Assembly: GCF_016405905.1 (NCBI RefSeq)
Contig: NZ_JAEFCB010000007.1
Location: 107,024 to 171,023, forward strand
Source of the DNA: Variovorax sp. IB41
GTDB taxonomy: Bacteria > Pseudomonadota > Gammaproteobacteria > Burkholderiales > Burkholderiaceae_C
Direction of reading: 5' to 3'
DNA length: 64,000 nt
Numbering within the stretch: the stretch's first letter is position 1; every line of letters starts with the position of its first letter. The position numbers were made by a program, and so were the translations under genes. Positions 36,320 through 47,600 of this stretch are shown here, piece after piece. The notes under the pieces are model-generated. The model was not told the DNA's origin, made no database searches, and saw nothing but the letters and a program-made list of their open reading frames with translations.

Positions 36320-37606
36320 TCAACCGTGAACGACGCGGCCAGCGACCAGCGTGTGGCGCGCGCGGCCCTGCACCGGGTAGCCGGCGAACGGCGTGTGCTT
36401 GCCCTGGCTCTTGAGCGCATCGGGCTCGACCTGCCATTCGAGCGCCGGATCGAAGATGCAGAGGTCGGCCACGCCGCCTTCGACCAGGCGCCCGATGCCG
36501 CTGCCCGCATCGGCCGTGGCCAGCAGCCGCGCCGGCGCGGAGGTGATGACCTCGATCGCCCGCGCGATGCCCGCGCCGCTGCGCTCGCCCCACTGCAGCG
36601 CGAGCGGCAGCAGCAGTTCGAGGCCGGTGGCGCCGGGCTCGGCTTCGGCGAAGGGCAGCGTCTTGGCATCGGCCTCGACGGGCGTGTGGTCGGACACCAG
36701 CGCATCGATGGTGCCGTCGGCCAGGCCCGCCGAGAGCGCGTCGCGGTCGCCCTGCTGGCGCAGCGGCGGGTTCAGGCGCGCGCGGCTGTCGAAGTAGCCG
36801 ATGTCGGCGTCCGCAAGATGCAGCGAGTTGATGCTCACGTCGCAGGTCAGCGGCAGCCCTTGCGCCTTGGCCGCGCGCACCAGCGCCACGCCCGCGGCGC
36901 TGGAAATGCGGCACAGGTGCACGCGCGCGCCGGTGCTCTTCATGAGCTCCACGATGGTGAAGATGGCGATCGTCTCGGCCGACACGGGCACGCCCGAGAG
37001 GCCCAGCCGCGTGGCGAGCGGGCCGCTGGCGGCCACGCCCTTGCCGAGGTCGCGGTCCTGCGGGCGCAGCCACACGGTGTAGCCGAAGGTGCTTGCGTAG
37101 AGCAGCGCGCGCTGCAGCACCTGGGTGTCGGCCAGCGGCACGTCGGCCTGGCTGAAGCCGATGCAGCCGGCCTCGGTGAGTTCGGCCATTTCGGTGAGCA
37201 CGCCGCCGGCGAGGCTGCGCGTGAGCGCGCCGAGCGGAAAGAGGCGCGCGCACTGCAGCTTCTCGGCGCGGAACTTGAGCATTTCGACCAGGCCCGGCTC
37301 GTCGAGCACGGGGTCGGTGTCGGGCGGGCACACGAGGCTGGTCACGCCGCCCGCGATGGCCGCGGCCATTTCGCTCTCCAGCATGCCTTCGTGTTCGTAG
37401 CCGGGTTCCCGCAAGCGCGCGGCGAGGTCCACGAGGCCGGGCGCGACGACGCAGCCCGCGGCGTCGATGGTGCGGTCGGCCTTGAAGCCGGCCGGGGTGT
37501 GGCCGATGCCGGCGATCTTGCCGTCGGCGATGGCGATGTCGGTCTTCTTGTCGGTGCCCGAGGCGGGGTCGATGACGCGGCCGTTGGTGATCAGTGTTCT
37601 GCTCAT
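36320..37606 (-). CDS. pyrX: Dihydroorotase-like protein lacking zinc ligands (PyrX type)
   Basis: 428 residues from the ATG of [17 protein letters not shown], which overlaps the pyrB stop by four bases. Amidohydrolase fold. True dihydroorotases have a PGLID-HVHLREPG metal motif; here it is [14 protein letters not shown], so both His ligands are missing. Other zinc-site residues are also changed. The family of noncatalytic dihydroorotase homologues encoded beside pyrB is known in pseudomonads, where they are needed for aspartate transcarbamoylase assembly. A catalytic pyrC must be elsewhere. Confidence 0.87.
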   Translation of the reverse strand: MSRTLITNGRVIDPASGTDKKTDIAIADGKIAGIGHTPAGFKADRTIDAAGCVVAPGLVDLAARLREPGYEHEGMLESEMAAAIAGGVTSLVCPPDTDPVLDEPGLVEMLKFRAEKLQCARLFPLGALTRSLAGGVLTEMAELTEAGCIGFSQADVPLADTQVLQRALLYASTFGYTVWLRPQDRDLGKGVAASGPLATRLGLSGVPVSAETIAIFTIVELMKSTGARVHLCRISSAAGVALVRAAKAQGLPLTCDVSINSLHLADADIGYFDSRARLNPPLRQQGDRDALSAGLADGTIDALVSDHTPVEADAKTLPFAEAEPGATGLELLLPLALQWGERSGAGIARAIEVITSAPARLLATADAGSGIGRLVEGGVADLCIFDPALEWQVEPDALKSQGKHTPFAGYPVQGRARHTLVAGRVVHG

Positions 37607-38565
37607 GCTTCGTTCCCTGCCACGATGCTCATTACCGCCATGCGTACCGCGATGCCGAAGGTGACCTGCGGAAGGATCACGCTTTGCTTGCCGTCGACCA
37701 CGGCGGAGTCGATCTCCACGCCTCGGTTGATCGGCCCCGGGTGCATCACGATCGCATCCGATTTGGCGAGCTGCAGCTTCTCGGGCGTGAGGCCGTAGGT
37801 CTTGAAGAACTCCTGCGACGAGGGCAGCAGCGCGCCGCTCATGCGCTCGTTCTGCAGGCGCAGCATGATGATCACGTCGCAGTCCTTGATGCCTTCTTCG
37901 AGCGTGTGGCACACGCGCACGCCCATGCCGGCCATGTCGCCGGGCACCAGCGTCTTGGGGCCGACCACGCGCACTTCGGCACAGCCGAGCGTGGTGAGCG
38001 CGTGGATGTCCGAGCGCGCCACGCGCGAGTGCAGCACGTCGCCGACGATCGCGACCGTGAGGTTCGAGAAGTCTTTCTTGTAGTGGCGGATCGTGTACAT
38101 GTCGAGCAGCCCCTGCGTGGGGTGCGCGTGGCGGCCGTCGCCGGCATTCACCACGTGCACGTGGGGTGCGACGTGCTGCGCGATCAGGTACGGCGCGCCC
38201 GACTCGCTGTGGCGCACCACGAACAAATCGGCGGCCATGGCGCTCAGGTTGGCAATCGTGTCCAGCAGCGATTCGCCTTTGGTGGCCGAGGAGCGCGCGA
38301 TGTCCAGGTTGATGACGTCGGCCGACAGGCGCTTGGCCGCGATCTCGAAGGTGGTGCGCGTGCGCGTCGAGTTCTCGAAGAACAGGTTGAACACGCTCTT
38401 GCCGCGCAGCAGCGGCACCTTCTTCACCTCGCGGTCGCTCACGCTCGTGAAGTTGGCGGCGGTGTCCAGGATGTGCGTGACGATGTCCTTGGGCAGCCCC
38501 TCGATCGACAGCAGGTGGATGAGCTCGCCGTTCTTGTTGAGCTGCGGATTTCGCTTGTAGAGCAT
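37603..38565 (-). CDS. pyrB: Aspartate carbamoyltransferase catalytic subunit
   Basis: Forms carbamoyl-aspartate from carbamoyl phosphate and aspartate, the first committed pyrimidine step. 320 residues. The carbamoyl-phosphate motif STRTRT with the phosphate-binding [18 protein letters not shown], and [12 protein letters not shown], are intact. Its stop overlaps pyrX and its start overlaps the pyrR stop by one base (TAATG). No pyrI regulatory subunit lies here, fitting the PyrB-PyrX holoenzyme form. Confidence 0.96.
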   Translation of the reverse strand: MLYKRNPQLNKNGELIHLLSIEGLPKDIVTHILDTAANFTSVSDREVKKVPLLRGKSVFNLFFENSTRTRTTFEIAAKRLSADVINLDIARSSATKGESLLDTIANLSAMAADLFVVRHSESGAPYLIAQHVAPHVHVVNAGDGRHAHPTQGLLDMYTIRHYKKDFSNLTVAIVGDVLHSRVARSDIHALTTLGCAEVRVVGPKTLVPGDMAGMGVRVCHTLEEGIKDCDVIIMLRLQNERMSGALLPSSQEFFKTYGLTPEKLQLAKSDAIVMHPGPINRGVEIDSAVVDGKQSVILPQVTFGIAVRMAVMSIVAGNEA

Positions 38566-39062
38566 TACTTGCTTTCCTCCACCTTGAGGCTGAAGGCGCC
38601 GTCGTCGGCGCGGGCTAGCGCGAGGAGTTGCGTATCCGGCAGCGTGAGTTTCGCGGCGGCGAAATCGGCCGCGACCGGCAGCTCGCGGCCACCGCGATCG
38701 ACCAGTACGGCGAGCCGCACGCAGGCGGGGCGGCCGAAGTCGAACAGCTCGTTGAGCACCGCGCGGATGGTGCGGCCGGTGTAGAGCACGTCGTCCAGCA
38801 GCAGCACGTCGGTGCCGTTCACGTCGAAGGGCAGCGAAGTCTGCGCGCTGGCCGAGAGGCCGCGGCGCGCGAAGTCGTCGCGGTGCATGGCCGAGGAGAT
38901 GACGCCGGGCGCGCCGGGCAGGCCCAGGTCCTTCTGCAGCCGCTCGACCAGCCAGGCGCCACCGGAGGTGATGCCGACCAGCTTGGTTTCGGGGCGCAGC
39001 AGCGCCTTCACGCCGGCCAGGAGGCCTGTGTAGAGCCCTTCGGCATCAGGTATTGAACTCAC
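38565..39062 (-). CDS. pyrR: PyrR bifunctional regulator/uracil phosphoribosyltransferase
   Basis: 165 residues from a GTG start that overlaps the ruvX stop (GTGA); upstream frame is unlikely because it would read through ruvX. The PRPP-binding motif [18 protein letters not shown] is intact, and [13 protein letters not shown] is typical of PyrR. The family can bind RNA to control pyr operons by attenuation and salvages uracil. No obvious PyrR RNA-binding leader was recognised. Immediately upstream of pyrB. Confidence 0.88.
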   Translation of the reverse strand: MSSIPDAEGLYTGLLAGVKALLRPETKLVGITSGGAWLVERLQKDLGLPGAPGVISSAMHRDDFARRGLSASAQTSLPFDVNGTDVLLLDDVLYTGRTIRAVLNELFDFGRPACVRLAVLVDRGGRELPVAADFAAAKLTLPDTQLLALARADDGAFSLKVEESK

Positions 39063-39517
39063 GGGAGACTCCTCAAAAATTGCTCCAGGATGATGCAGGC
39101 CGAGGCGGCATCGGCATCGCGCGCGCCGGACGACAGCGCCTCGGTGGTGCTGTAGCGCTCGTCCACCTCGAACACCTGCAGATTGAAACGGCCGCGCAGC
39201 TGGCGCGCGAACTTCTGCGCGCGGCGGGTGTTCTCGTGCGGGGCGCCGTCGGGGTGATAGGGCACGCCGATCACCAGCGCGTCGGGCTGCCATTCCTTGA
39301 TGCGCGCCTCGACCTGCGCGAAGCGGGCATCGCCCTCGGCCTTGATGGTGGCCTGCGGCGTGGCCGTCTGGAGCAGGCGGTTGCCGCTGGCCACGCCCGT
39401 GCGCTTCAGGCCGAAATCGAAGGCCAGGAAGGTCTGGAAATGGGACGGGACGGGAACGGGAACGGAAACAGGAGCGGCGGGAACAGGGGCTGGAGCGTCT
39501 GGCATGACGGCGCTCAT
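39059..39517 (-). CDS. ruvX: Holliday junction resolvase-like protein RuvX (YqgF)
   Basis: 152 residues with an unusual Pro/Val-rich N-terminal extension (PAPVPAAPVSVPVPVPS). The RNase-H-like core has FLAFDFGLKRTGVASGN, LVIGVPYHPDG and EVDERYSTTEA, with conserved acidic residues. Its role is thought to be in rRNA processing or recombination. Four-base overlaps join it to algH and pyrR. Confidence 0.88.
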   Translation of the reverse strand: MSAVMPDAPAPVPAAPVSVPVPVPSHFQTFLAFDFGLKRTGVASGNRLLQTATPQATIKAEGDARFAQVEARIKEWQPDALVIGVPYHPDGAPHENTRRAQKFARQLRGRFNLQVFEVDERYSTTEALSSGARDADAASACIILEQFLRSLP

Positions 39518-40113
39518 GCGTGTCCGGCGTCCGGCGAGAGCTTCCAGGCTTCCAGGCCCAGCAGCATCAGCGCCTTGTCGTAGCGCTGCTCGATCGGCGT
39601 ATCGAAGATCACGGCCGGATCGGCCAGCACGGTGAGCCAGCTGTTCTCGGCCAGCTCGGACTCCAGCTGGCCCTCGCCCCAGGCCGAATAGCCCAGCGAG
39701 ACCAGCACCTTGCGGGGCCCCGCGCCGGTGGCCAGGGCCTCCAGCACGTCCTTGGAGGTGGTCATCTCCAGCCCGCCGGGGATGGTCATGGTCGAGGCGT
39801 AGACCGATTCCTCGGGCTTCTCGGCCTGGGTGAAGACCGGCTCGTGTAGCACGAAGCCGCGCTCGGTCTGCACCGGGCCGCCCTGGAAGACGGGGGCGTC
39901 GCCCAGCTCGGGGCGGGTCAGGTGCAGCTCGATCTTCTCGAACAGCACCTTCAGGTTGATGTCGCTGGGTTTGTTGATCACCAGGCCGAGCGCGCCGCGC
40001 TCGCTGTGTTCGCAGAGGTACACGACGCTGCGGTTGAAAGTTTTGTCTTCCATCCCGGGCATCGCTATCAAAAAGTGATGCGTGAGGTTCATCGGGGCAG
40101 AATCGGCAGCCAT
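39514..40113 (-). CDS. algH: YqgE/AlgH family protein
   Basis: 199 residues. Family motifs LTHHFLIAMPGMEDKTFNRSV, VYLCEHSERGALGLVINKP, GDAPVFQGGPVQTERGFVLH and LVSLGYSAWGEGQLESEL are all present. The start at 40113 abuts the photolyase start at 40114. The ATG at 40092 (MNLTHHF) is an alternative that gives more promoter space. It heads the operon algH-ruvX-pyrR-pyrB-pyrX-plsC. Its molecular function is not firmly known. Confidence 0.9.
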   Translation of the reverse strand: MAADSAPMNLTHHFLIAMPGMEDKTFNRSVVYLCEHSERGALGLVINKPSDINLKVLFEKIELHLTRPELGDAPVFQGGPVQTERGFVLHEPVFTQAEKPEESVYASTMTIPGGLEMTTSKDVLEALATGAGPRKVLVSLGYSAWGEGQLESELAENSWLTVLADPAVIFDTPIEQRYDKALMLLGLEAWKLSPDAGHA

Positions 40114-41613
40114 ATGCCACCCATTTTACTGGCCGTCGACAAGACCTACCCCAAGGGGCTCATGTGGTTCCGCCGAGACCTTCGCGTGGACGACAACGCG
40201 GCCCTCTATCGCGCGCTGCGTGCCTGCCGCCAGGTGGTCTGCGTTTTCGTGTTCGACAAGGCGATCCTGGAGGCGCTGCCCAGTGCCGACCGGCGGGTCG
40301 AATTCATCCGCGAATCGCTGCTGGAGCTGCAGGCCGAGCTGGGCGCCCTGGGCGGCGGGCTGATCGTGCGGCACTCCACCGCGGTGCAGGAAATCCCCGC
40401 GCTCGCGAGCGACCTGGACGTGCAGGCCGTGTTCGCCAACCGCGACGACGAGCCCGATGCGCTGGAGCGCGATGCCAAGGTGCTGGGCGCGCTGGCCAAT
40501 GCGGGCATCGCCTTCCACACCTACAAGGACTCGAACGTCTTCGACCGCGACGAGGTCATGACCAAGACCGGCCAGCCCTACACGGTGTTCACGCCCTACA
40601 AGCGCGCGTGGCTCGCGAAGGTGGATTCGTTCTTCCTCAAGTCGTACCCGGTGCGCAGCCATGCCGAAGCGCTGGTGCCGCCGCCGCAGGCCTACCGCGA
40701 GCCGATGCTGTCGCTGGGCGAGCTGGGCTTCGAGAAAACCAACCTGTCGACGCTGGAGATCCCGACCGGCTCGCTCGGCGCCGGCGTGCTGTTCGAGGAT
40801 TTCTTCGAGCGCATCGACCGCTACGACGAAGCGCGCAACTTCCCCGCCGTGCGCGGCCCCAGCTACATGGGCGTGCACCTGCGCTTCGGCACGGTATCGA
40901 TCCGGCAGGTGGCGAGCGTGGCGCACCAGCTCTCGCTGCAGGGCAACGCGGGCGCCGCGACGTGGCTGAGCGAGCTGATCTGGCGCGACTTCTACTTCCA
41001 GATCCTCGCGCACTTCCCGCATGTGTACGAGAACGGCGAATCGAAGAGCTTTCGCCCCGAGTACGACAAGATCCAGTGGCACCACGGCAAGCACGCCGAC
41101 CAGCTCTTCGATGCCTGGTGCGAGGGCCGCACCGGCTACCCGCTGGTGGATGCCGCGATGCTGCAGATCAACCAGAGCGGCTACATGCACAACCGCCTGC
41201 GCATGGTGGTGGCGAGCTTTCTGTGCAAGGACCTGGGGCTGGACTGGCGCCGGGGCGAGCGCTACTTCGCGCTGCACCTGAACGACTTCGAGCTGGCCTC
41301 CAACAACGGCGGCTGGCAGTGGGCGAGCTCCAGCGGCTGCGATGCGCAGCCCTACTTTCGCATCTTCAACCCGGTGACGCAGAGCGAGCGGTTCGATCCC
41401 GAGGGCAAGTTCATCCGCCGCTACCTGCCGCAGCTCGCGGGCCTGTCGAACGCGGCGATCCACGCGCCGTGGATGGCCTCGCCGGTGGAGCTGGAGGCCG
41501 CGGGCATCCAGCTGGGCGAGACCTATCCCGCGCCCGTGGTGGACCATGCCGAGGCGCGCGAGAAGACGCTGCAGCGCTACGGCGTGGCGCGGGCCAAGGC
41601 GCTGCAGAAATAA
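40114..41613 (+). CDS. phrB: Deoxyribodipyrimidine photolyase
   Basis: A light-driven repair enzyme using FAD and an antenna pigment. 499 residues. The N-terminal antenna domain has GLMWFRRDLRVDDNAALYRAL. The FAD domain has GRTGYPLVDAAMLQINQSG, YMHNRLRMVVASFLCKDL and LNDFELASNNGGWQWA with SSSGCDAQPYFRIFNP, as in class I CPD photolyases. The ATG shares the sequence CATATG with the algH start. An internal ATG before WFRRDL at 40162 has AAGGGG upstream and is an alternative start. A bidirectional terminator follows. Confidence 0.94.
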   Translation: MPPILLAVDKTYPKGLMWFRRDLRVDDNAALYRALRACRQVVCVFVFDKAILEALPSADRRVEFIRESLLELQAELGALGGGLIVRHSTAVQEIPALASDLDVQAVFANRDDEPDALERDAKVLGALANAGIAFHTYKDSNVFDRDEVMTKTGQPYTVFTPYKRAWLAKVDSFFLKSYPVRSHAEALVPPPQAYREPMLSLGELGFEKTNLSTLEIPTGSLGAGVLFEDFFERIDRYDEARNFPAVRGPSYMGVHLRFGTVSIRQVASVAHQLSLQGNAGAATWLSELIWRDFYFQILAHFPHVYENGESKSFRPEYDKIQWHHGKHADQLFDAWCEGRTGYPLVDAAMLQINQSGYMHNRLRMVVASFLCKDLGLDWRRGERYFALHLNDFELASNNGGWQWASSSGCDAQPYFRIFNPVTQSERFDPEGKFIRRYLPQLAGLSNAAIHAPWMASPVELEAAGIQLGETYPAPVVDHAEAREKTLQRYGVARAKALQK

Positions 41614-41639
41614 GAAAAGGCCCCGAGGGGCCTTTTCTT
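41612..41639. terminator. Bidirectional terminator between phrB and chpA
   Basis: AAGAAAAGGCCCC and GGGGCCTTTTCTT form a perfect long stem with a 2-3 base loop, with A and T runs on either side serving both strands. It begins within the phrB stop codon. Confidence 0.85.
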
Positions 41640-41673
41640 CTATCGGCGCCGGAGCGCTTCAGGCGAACGGCGT

Positions 41674-44600
41674 TCAGGCCGCAGCCGCGAGCGTCGGCTC
41701 GGTCGTGTACGCACGCACCAGGCGCAGCAGTTCCTCTTCCGAGTAGGGCTTGCCCAGGTAGTGGTTCACGCCCAGCGTGCGCGCGTAGTCGCGGTGCTTC
41801 TCGGCGATGCGCGAGGTGATCATGATGATCGGGAGCTCCGCCAGCGCGGCGTCGGCGCGGATGTTGCGGGCCAGGTCGAAGCCGTCCATGCGTGGCATCT
41901 CGATGTCCGACAGCACCACCGACGGGCGCTCCTGCTGCAGCCGTTCGAGCGCCTGCAGGCCGTCGGCCGCGAGCGACACGCGATAGCCTTCGCGCTGCAG
42001 CAGGCGCTGCGTGACGCGGCGCACGGTGATGGAGTCGTCCACCACCAGCACCAGCGGCACCTGCGGCGCCACGGGGGCCAGCACCGGCATCGGCACCTGC
42101 GGGGCGTCCTGGTCGGCCGAGGCCGAGGCGGTGTGCGCCGGCACCACGAGCGCGGCCGCCTGGCGCAGGCGCGCCTGATCGCCGTGCACCGCCGCCAGCG
42201 CCACCGGGTTGTAGATCAGCGCCACCGCGCCCGAGGCCAGCACCGAGATGCCGGCAAGACCCGGCAGCCGCGCGAGTTGCGGGCCGAGGTTCTTCACCAC
42301 GACTTCCTGGTTGCCCAGCACTTCGTCCACGTGCAGCGCGACGCGCTGTGCCGCGCTTCGCACGATCACGAGGGTGTTGTTCTTGGAGGCGGCGTGGTCG
42401 CTGCGGGTCGAGGCCTGCAGCAGCGCACCGGCCCAGTAGAACGGCACCTGTTCGCTGCCGAACGGATGGCTGTTGTGCAGGTAGGCCGCTTCCAGGTCGG
42501 TGCCGCCCACGCGCTGCACCAGCTCCACCAGATTCGACGGCACGCCGATCGACACCTCGCCCGCGCGCAGCATCACCACGTGCGTCACGGCGGTGGTCAG
42601 CGGCAGCACCAGCTTGAAGGTGGTGCCCTGGCCGGCGGTGCTCTGCGTTTCGATGCGGCCGCCGAGCGCCGCGATCTGCGCGCGCACCACGTCCATGCCG
42701 ATGCCGCGGCCTGCCAGTTCGGAGACCTGTCCGGCGGTCGAGAAGCCGGGCTTGAAGATCAGCTCGGTGGCTTCTTCGGGCGTGAGGTCCTGGTCGCCCG
42801 CCAGGAGGCCGAGGGCGCGGGCGCGCTCGGCGATGCGCTTCTGGTCGAGACCGGCGCCGTCGTCGCGGAAGCTCACCGAAACGTCGTTGCCTTCATGGTG
42901 CAGGTCGATGACGATCAGGCCGCTGGCGTCCTTGCCGGCCTTCTCGCGCGACGCCGCATCCTCGATGCCGTGCGCCACGCAGTTGCGCAGCAAGTGCTCG
43001 AAGGCGGGCGTCATGCGGTCCAGCACGCCGCGGTCCATTTCGATGGAGCCGCCGACGATGTCCAGGCGCACCTGCTTGCCGGTGTCCTTGGACGCCTGGC
43101 GCACCACGCGGTAGAGGCGGTCGGAGATGCCTTCGAACTCCACCATGCGCGTGCGCAGCAAGCCGCGCTGCAGTTCGCGGGTCTGGCGTGCCTGCACGCT
43201 CAGGTCGTCTTCCGTCGCCTGCACCGTCTTTTGCAGCGTGCGCTGCACGGTGGCCACGTCGTTCACCGACTCGGCCATCATCCGCGTGAGTTCCTGCACG
43301 CGGGTGAAGCGGTCGAACTCGAGCGGGTCGAAGCTCTGCTGCGAGTCCTTGGCTTGCGCGAGACGCGACTGCATCTGGCTTTCGGCCTGCACTTCGATGT
43401 CGCGCAGCTGCTGGCGCAGGCGGTCCAGGTTGCCCGTGAGGTCGGAGAGCGAGCCGCGCAGCTGGCCGAGCTCGGCCTCCAGGCGCGAACGCGTGATGAT
43501 GACCTCGCCGGTCTGCGCGACCAGCCGGTCGAGCAGCTGGGTGCGGATGCGCACGGCCTGGCCCGATGCGGCGCGCAGCGGCGCGAGCAACGCGGGCGCC
43601 GGACGCGGCTGCAGCATCGTGACGGCCGGGCTGACGGCTTCTTCCTCTCCGTCGGCGACCGGTGCGGCTTCTTCGTCGTTCGCCGGCACGCCGGCTTCGG
43701 GCGCGACCTGCACCAGCTGGATGGCCGGCGATGGCGCGGTGGCCGCGGCCACGAGCTGGGCCATTTCGACCTGCGTGGCGTCGTCGGCCGCGCGCAGCGC
43801 GTCGAAGGTGGCCTGCAGGGCGTCCAGGCGGGCCAGCAGTTTTTCGATGTCGGCCCGCTCGGCGCCCTGGGAGCCCAGGACTTCGATCTCGGACTCCATG
43901 CGGTGCGCGCGTTCGCCCAGGCGCATGGCGCCGGCCAGGCGCGCACTGCCCTTGAGCGTGTGCAGTGTGCGCAGCACCGAGGCGCGCGGCGCGCTGTCGT
44001 CGGGGTGGTGCGACCACTGGCGCAGCGCTTCGCCCAGCTGGGGCAGCAGGTCGGCGGCCTCTTCCTCGAAGATCGGGAACAGGTCGACGTCGACCGCGTC
44101 GGCCAGGTCGATGGCGTCTTCGGAATCGTCCAGCGCCACGTCGGCCATGCCGTCGCTCGCGGACACGATCTGCTGGAACGGCCGCACTTCGCTGCGCACG
44201 GCGGCTTCCAGCGGCATGGGCGATGCGGCGATGTCGCGCAGCGCCTGCAGCGTGCCTTCGGCCGGATCGCGCAGGAACCCCACGGCGAACTGGTGCAGCA
44301 GGCGGCGCAGCTCGTCGGCCGCGGCGACCAGCACCACGCCCTGTTCACGCGTGCCGCTGCCCTGCATCTGCAGGTGCTGCAGCGCCGATTCGAGCAGGCG
44401 CGCCATGCCCGAGAGGCTGTGGAAGCCCACGGTGGCCGAACTGCCGGCCAGCGAATGCGCGAGCGCAACGGTCGAGTCGGGCAGGCGCTCGTGCGATTCG
44501 AGCGCCCATTCGCCCACGTCGGTGGCCAGTTGCCTGGACCATTCGTCGGCTTCGTTCAGGTAGACGTTGTAGAGCGCGATGCCGATGCGCAGCGGACCGA

Positions 44601-47600
44601 TCACCTTGACCTGGTCTTCGGCGCTGGCGGCGGTGGCGAGTTGTTCTTCCGCCACTTCGGCCACTTCCGTGACTTCCACCGCTTCCACGGTCTCGGTCAC
44701 TTCGATGGCTTCCACCGTCTCGACAGTCTCGTGTGCGGCGACGGGCTCCGGCGTCTCTTCTTCGGCCACGACGGCCGGCGGTTCGGCGGGCACTTCGACC
44801 GGCGCAGCGACCGCAGCCACGGGTTCGGGCGCCGGCTGCGCCTCGGGCTCGGGCGTCAGTTCCAGTTCGGGCAGCGCCTCCAGCGGAGGCAGCGCCATGT
44901 CGTTGGCCTTGGGCTCGTTCGCCGGCACGGGCAGCGGCTCGGGGTCCCAGGCGAAATCGGGCAGCGCGGTGGCGGTCGGCACGGTAGCCTCGATGCCTGC
45001 CTCGGGCTCCGGTTGCGCAGCGACGGGCGCGGCAATGGGGGCTGCGGGCACAGCGGGCGCCTGGGTCTTCGCGGGCGCCAGGAAATCGAACTCCTCGCCC
45101 GCGGGCAGTGCTGCGAGCGGTGAGAGCGGCGCAGGCGACGTGGGCTGCTTGTCGAAATCGATGAAGTCGGTGGACGTGAAGTCGTCGTCGGCGTCCGCGC
45201 CTGCGGGCTTTTGCGGCTCGTCCAGCGCATCCAGCGCGGGCAGTTCGAAGACCGGCTCGGGCGCGGCGCGCGCCGGCGGGTCCGGCAGGAACGACAAGTC
45301 GGGCAGCGGCGGCAGCTCGGGTTCGGCGGCGATGTGGCGGGCGGCCACGGCCAGCTGCTCGGCATCGGCCACGCGCACCGGCGGCGGCACGGGCTCGCCG
45401 GCCATCAGCGCATCGGCCACGCGGCTGAACGGGCCGGCCTGCCAGGAATGGGATTCGCCCGAGGCGATGGCTTCGACCCACTGGCCGAAATCGCGCAGCG
45501 TGCGCTCGGTGGCCGACAGCATCTCCGGCGTGGCGGGACGCTGGTCGGCCAGCCAGGTGTTGAGCACCTGCTCGAGCGACCAGGCGGCATCGCCGAAGTC
45601 GGTGAGGCCGACCATGCGCGAGCTGCCCTTGAGCGTGTGGAACGCGCGGCGCAGGATGGTGAGCTCTTCGGTGTCGTCCGGATGGCTGCCCAGCTCGGTG
45701 ATGGCGGCCAGGCCGTTGTGCACCACCTCGCGCGCTTCGTCCAGGAAGATGTTCTGCAGGTCGTCTTCTTCGAGCTCGGTGACCTCGGTGTCGGGCAGCG
45801 CGCCCGGACCGGTGATCTTGGAGGTCCAGCTCTCGGCCTTGCGGCTGAATTCCTCGAGCGGCGTGGGCTTGGTCTTCCGGGCGGGCGTGGCGAGTGCGGC
45901 GAGCTTGGAGGCGATCTGCGCATCGACTTCCTCGATGCTGAGCACGGGCTCGGCAACGGGCGCCGCGGCTTCGCCTTCGGTGCTGTCGGTGGCCTGGCGG
46001 CCCATCAGCGGCTTGAGTTCGCCGGCCTCGGCGTCGAACACGAACAGGCGCTTGGCCAGCGCGGGCTGGTAGCCCAGCATGTCGATGAGGAAGCCCAGCG
46101 CGCCCAGGTTGTTGCCCAGCGCGTCGAAGCCGGCCATTTCCTCGGCGGGCGAGGTGCTCACCAGCATGGCCTCGACGTCTTCGCGCATGCGCTGCACGGT
46201 GAGCGCGGCCTGATCCAGGCCGAGCACCGAGAACACGCCGCGCATTTGCATCAGTTGCGTCGGCACGGTGCGCAGCAGCCCCTTTTCGGCGGGGCGGCGG
46301 AAATACTGGTCGAGCGACTTCTCCAGTTCGCTCAGGTGGCTGCGCAGCTCGTCGACCACGGTGCCCATGGTCTGGCGGTCGCTCACGCGGCGGTACAGGT
46401 CTTCCATCCACGGCTCGAGCGGCTCGGAATGGCCACCGGCGCGCACGCGCTCGATGCGGCCCGACAGCTGCAGGGTGCGGGAGGTGAGTTGCGGGTCGCT
46501 CGGATCGAGGTCTTCGAGCGCGGCTTCCAGGTACAGCACCGAGGTGGCGACTTCCATCGCCAGTTCGGTGTCGGGCGGCTGGCCCGATTTGACGGAGGCG
46601 TCGACCGCATGCGTCAGCGCCTCGACCATCGGCAGGCTCGGCGGGTGCAGCTTCTGCAGCGATTCGCCCAGCTGCGCGAAGGTGTCGGCCACCTGGCGCG
46701 TGCGGGTGATGTCGCCGCCCGAGAGCGCCGACCACATTTCCTTGGCGGTCTCGATGCGCTTGCGGGCCTGCGTGAGCACCAGCGGATCGAAGCGGCCGAA
46801 CTGCTCGACGGTGTAGTCGATGTGCTGCTCGTGGGCCACGCCCCAGGCGCTGCGCACGGTGCGCAGCGTGGCGGCCTCGTCGCGGGCGGTGGGCACGGCC
46901 TGCGCGCAGAAGAACAGGAGGTCCTGGCCCAGACGGTCGGACACCAGGCTGTCGCCGCGCGCGAGCGTGGCGTACTGCAGCAGCACGCGGGTGGCGGCGC
47001 GCTTCACATACGAATCGGCGGGAATGAGGCCCAGCGACAGCGCTTCGAAGAAGCCCGCGGCCAGGGTCCAGAAGCTGGCGACGCGGGGCAGCAGCGCGCC
47101 GCGTCCGAGCCCCAGGCACAGGCCCTGCAGGCGCTTGGCGGCCTGCATGTCGCCGGCCTTGACCAGCTGCAGCACTTCACGGTCCAGCCGCGAGCGCACC
47201 GACGGGTCATAGGCGACGGCGGCCTGCGTGAGCGCGGGCTTGATCTCGACCCAGCGCCAGGCGGTGCTCCAGAGATCGGCCGGGTGGACGCGTTCGTTGC
47301 CGCCCAGTTCCAGCACGTCGCGGTATTGGGGGAAGAGCGCGACCGACGAGACGGGCTTGCCGGCCAGCAGCGCGGTCAGGAAATCGGTGACGGCGAAGCC
47401 GGCACGCTCGATCTTCAGGACGGCGCTTTCGGTGCAGCGCTGCGGTTCGGCAATGAAGCCCTGCACCGCGAATTCGATGGCGCCGAGCACGAGCGCGGGC
47501 GAGGAATGCCCCACCATCTGCAGCGCGCCGACGGCCTGGTGCAGTTGCTGGCGGGCCATCTGCAGCGGGCCGCTCTCGGGCTCCGTTGCACCGCCCACGT

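Noticed and set aside
38565-39293. Longer 242-aa PyrR with upstream ATG
   Set aside because: The extra 77 residues lie within ruvX in another frame; the GTG start overlapping the ruvX stop fits the operon's pattern of overlaps.
41761-45123. 1120-aa open frame on the plus strand
   Set aside because: It is antisense to chpA, whose translation shows a complete domain series. High GC leaves long false frames open.
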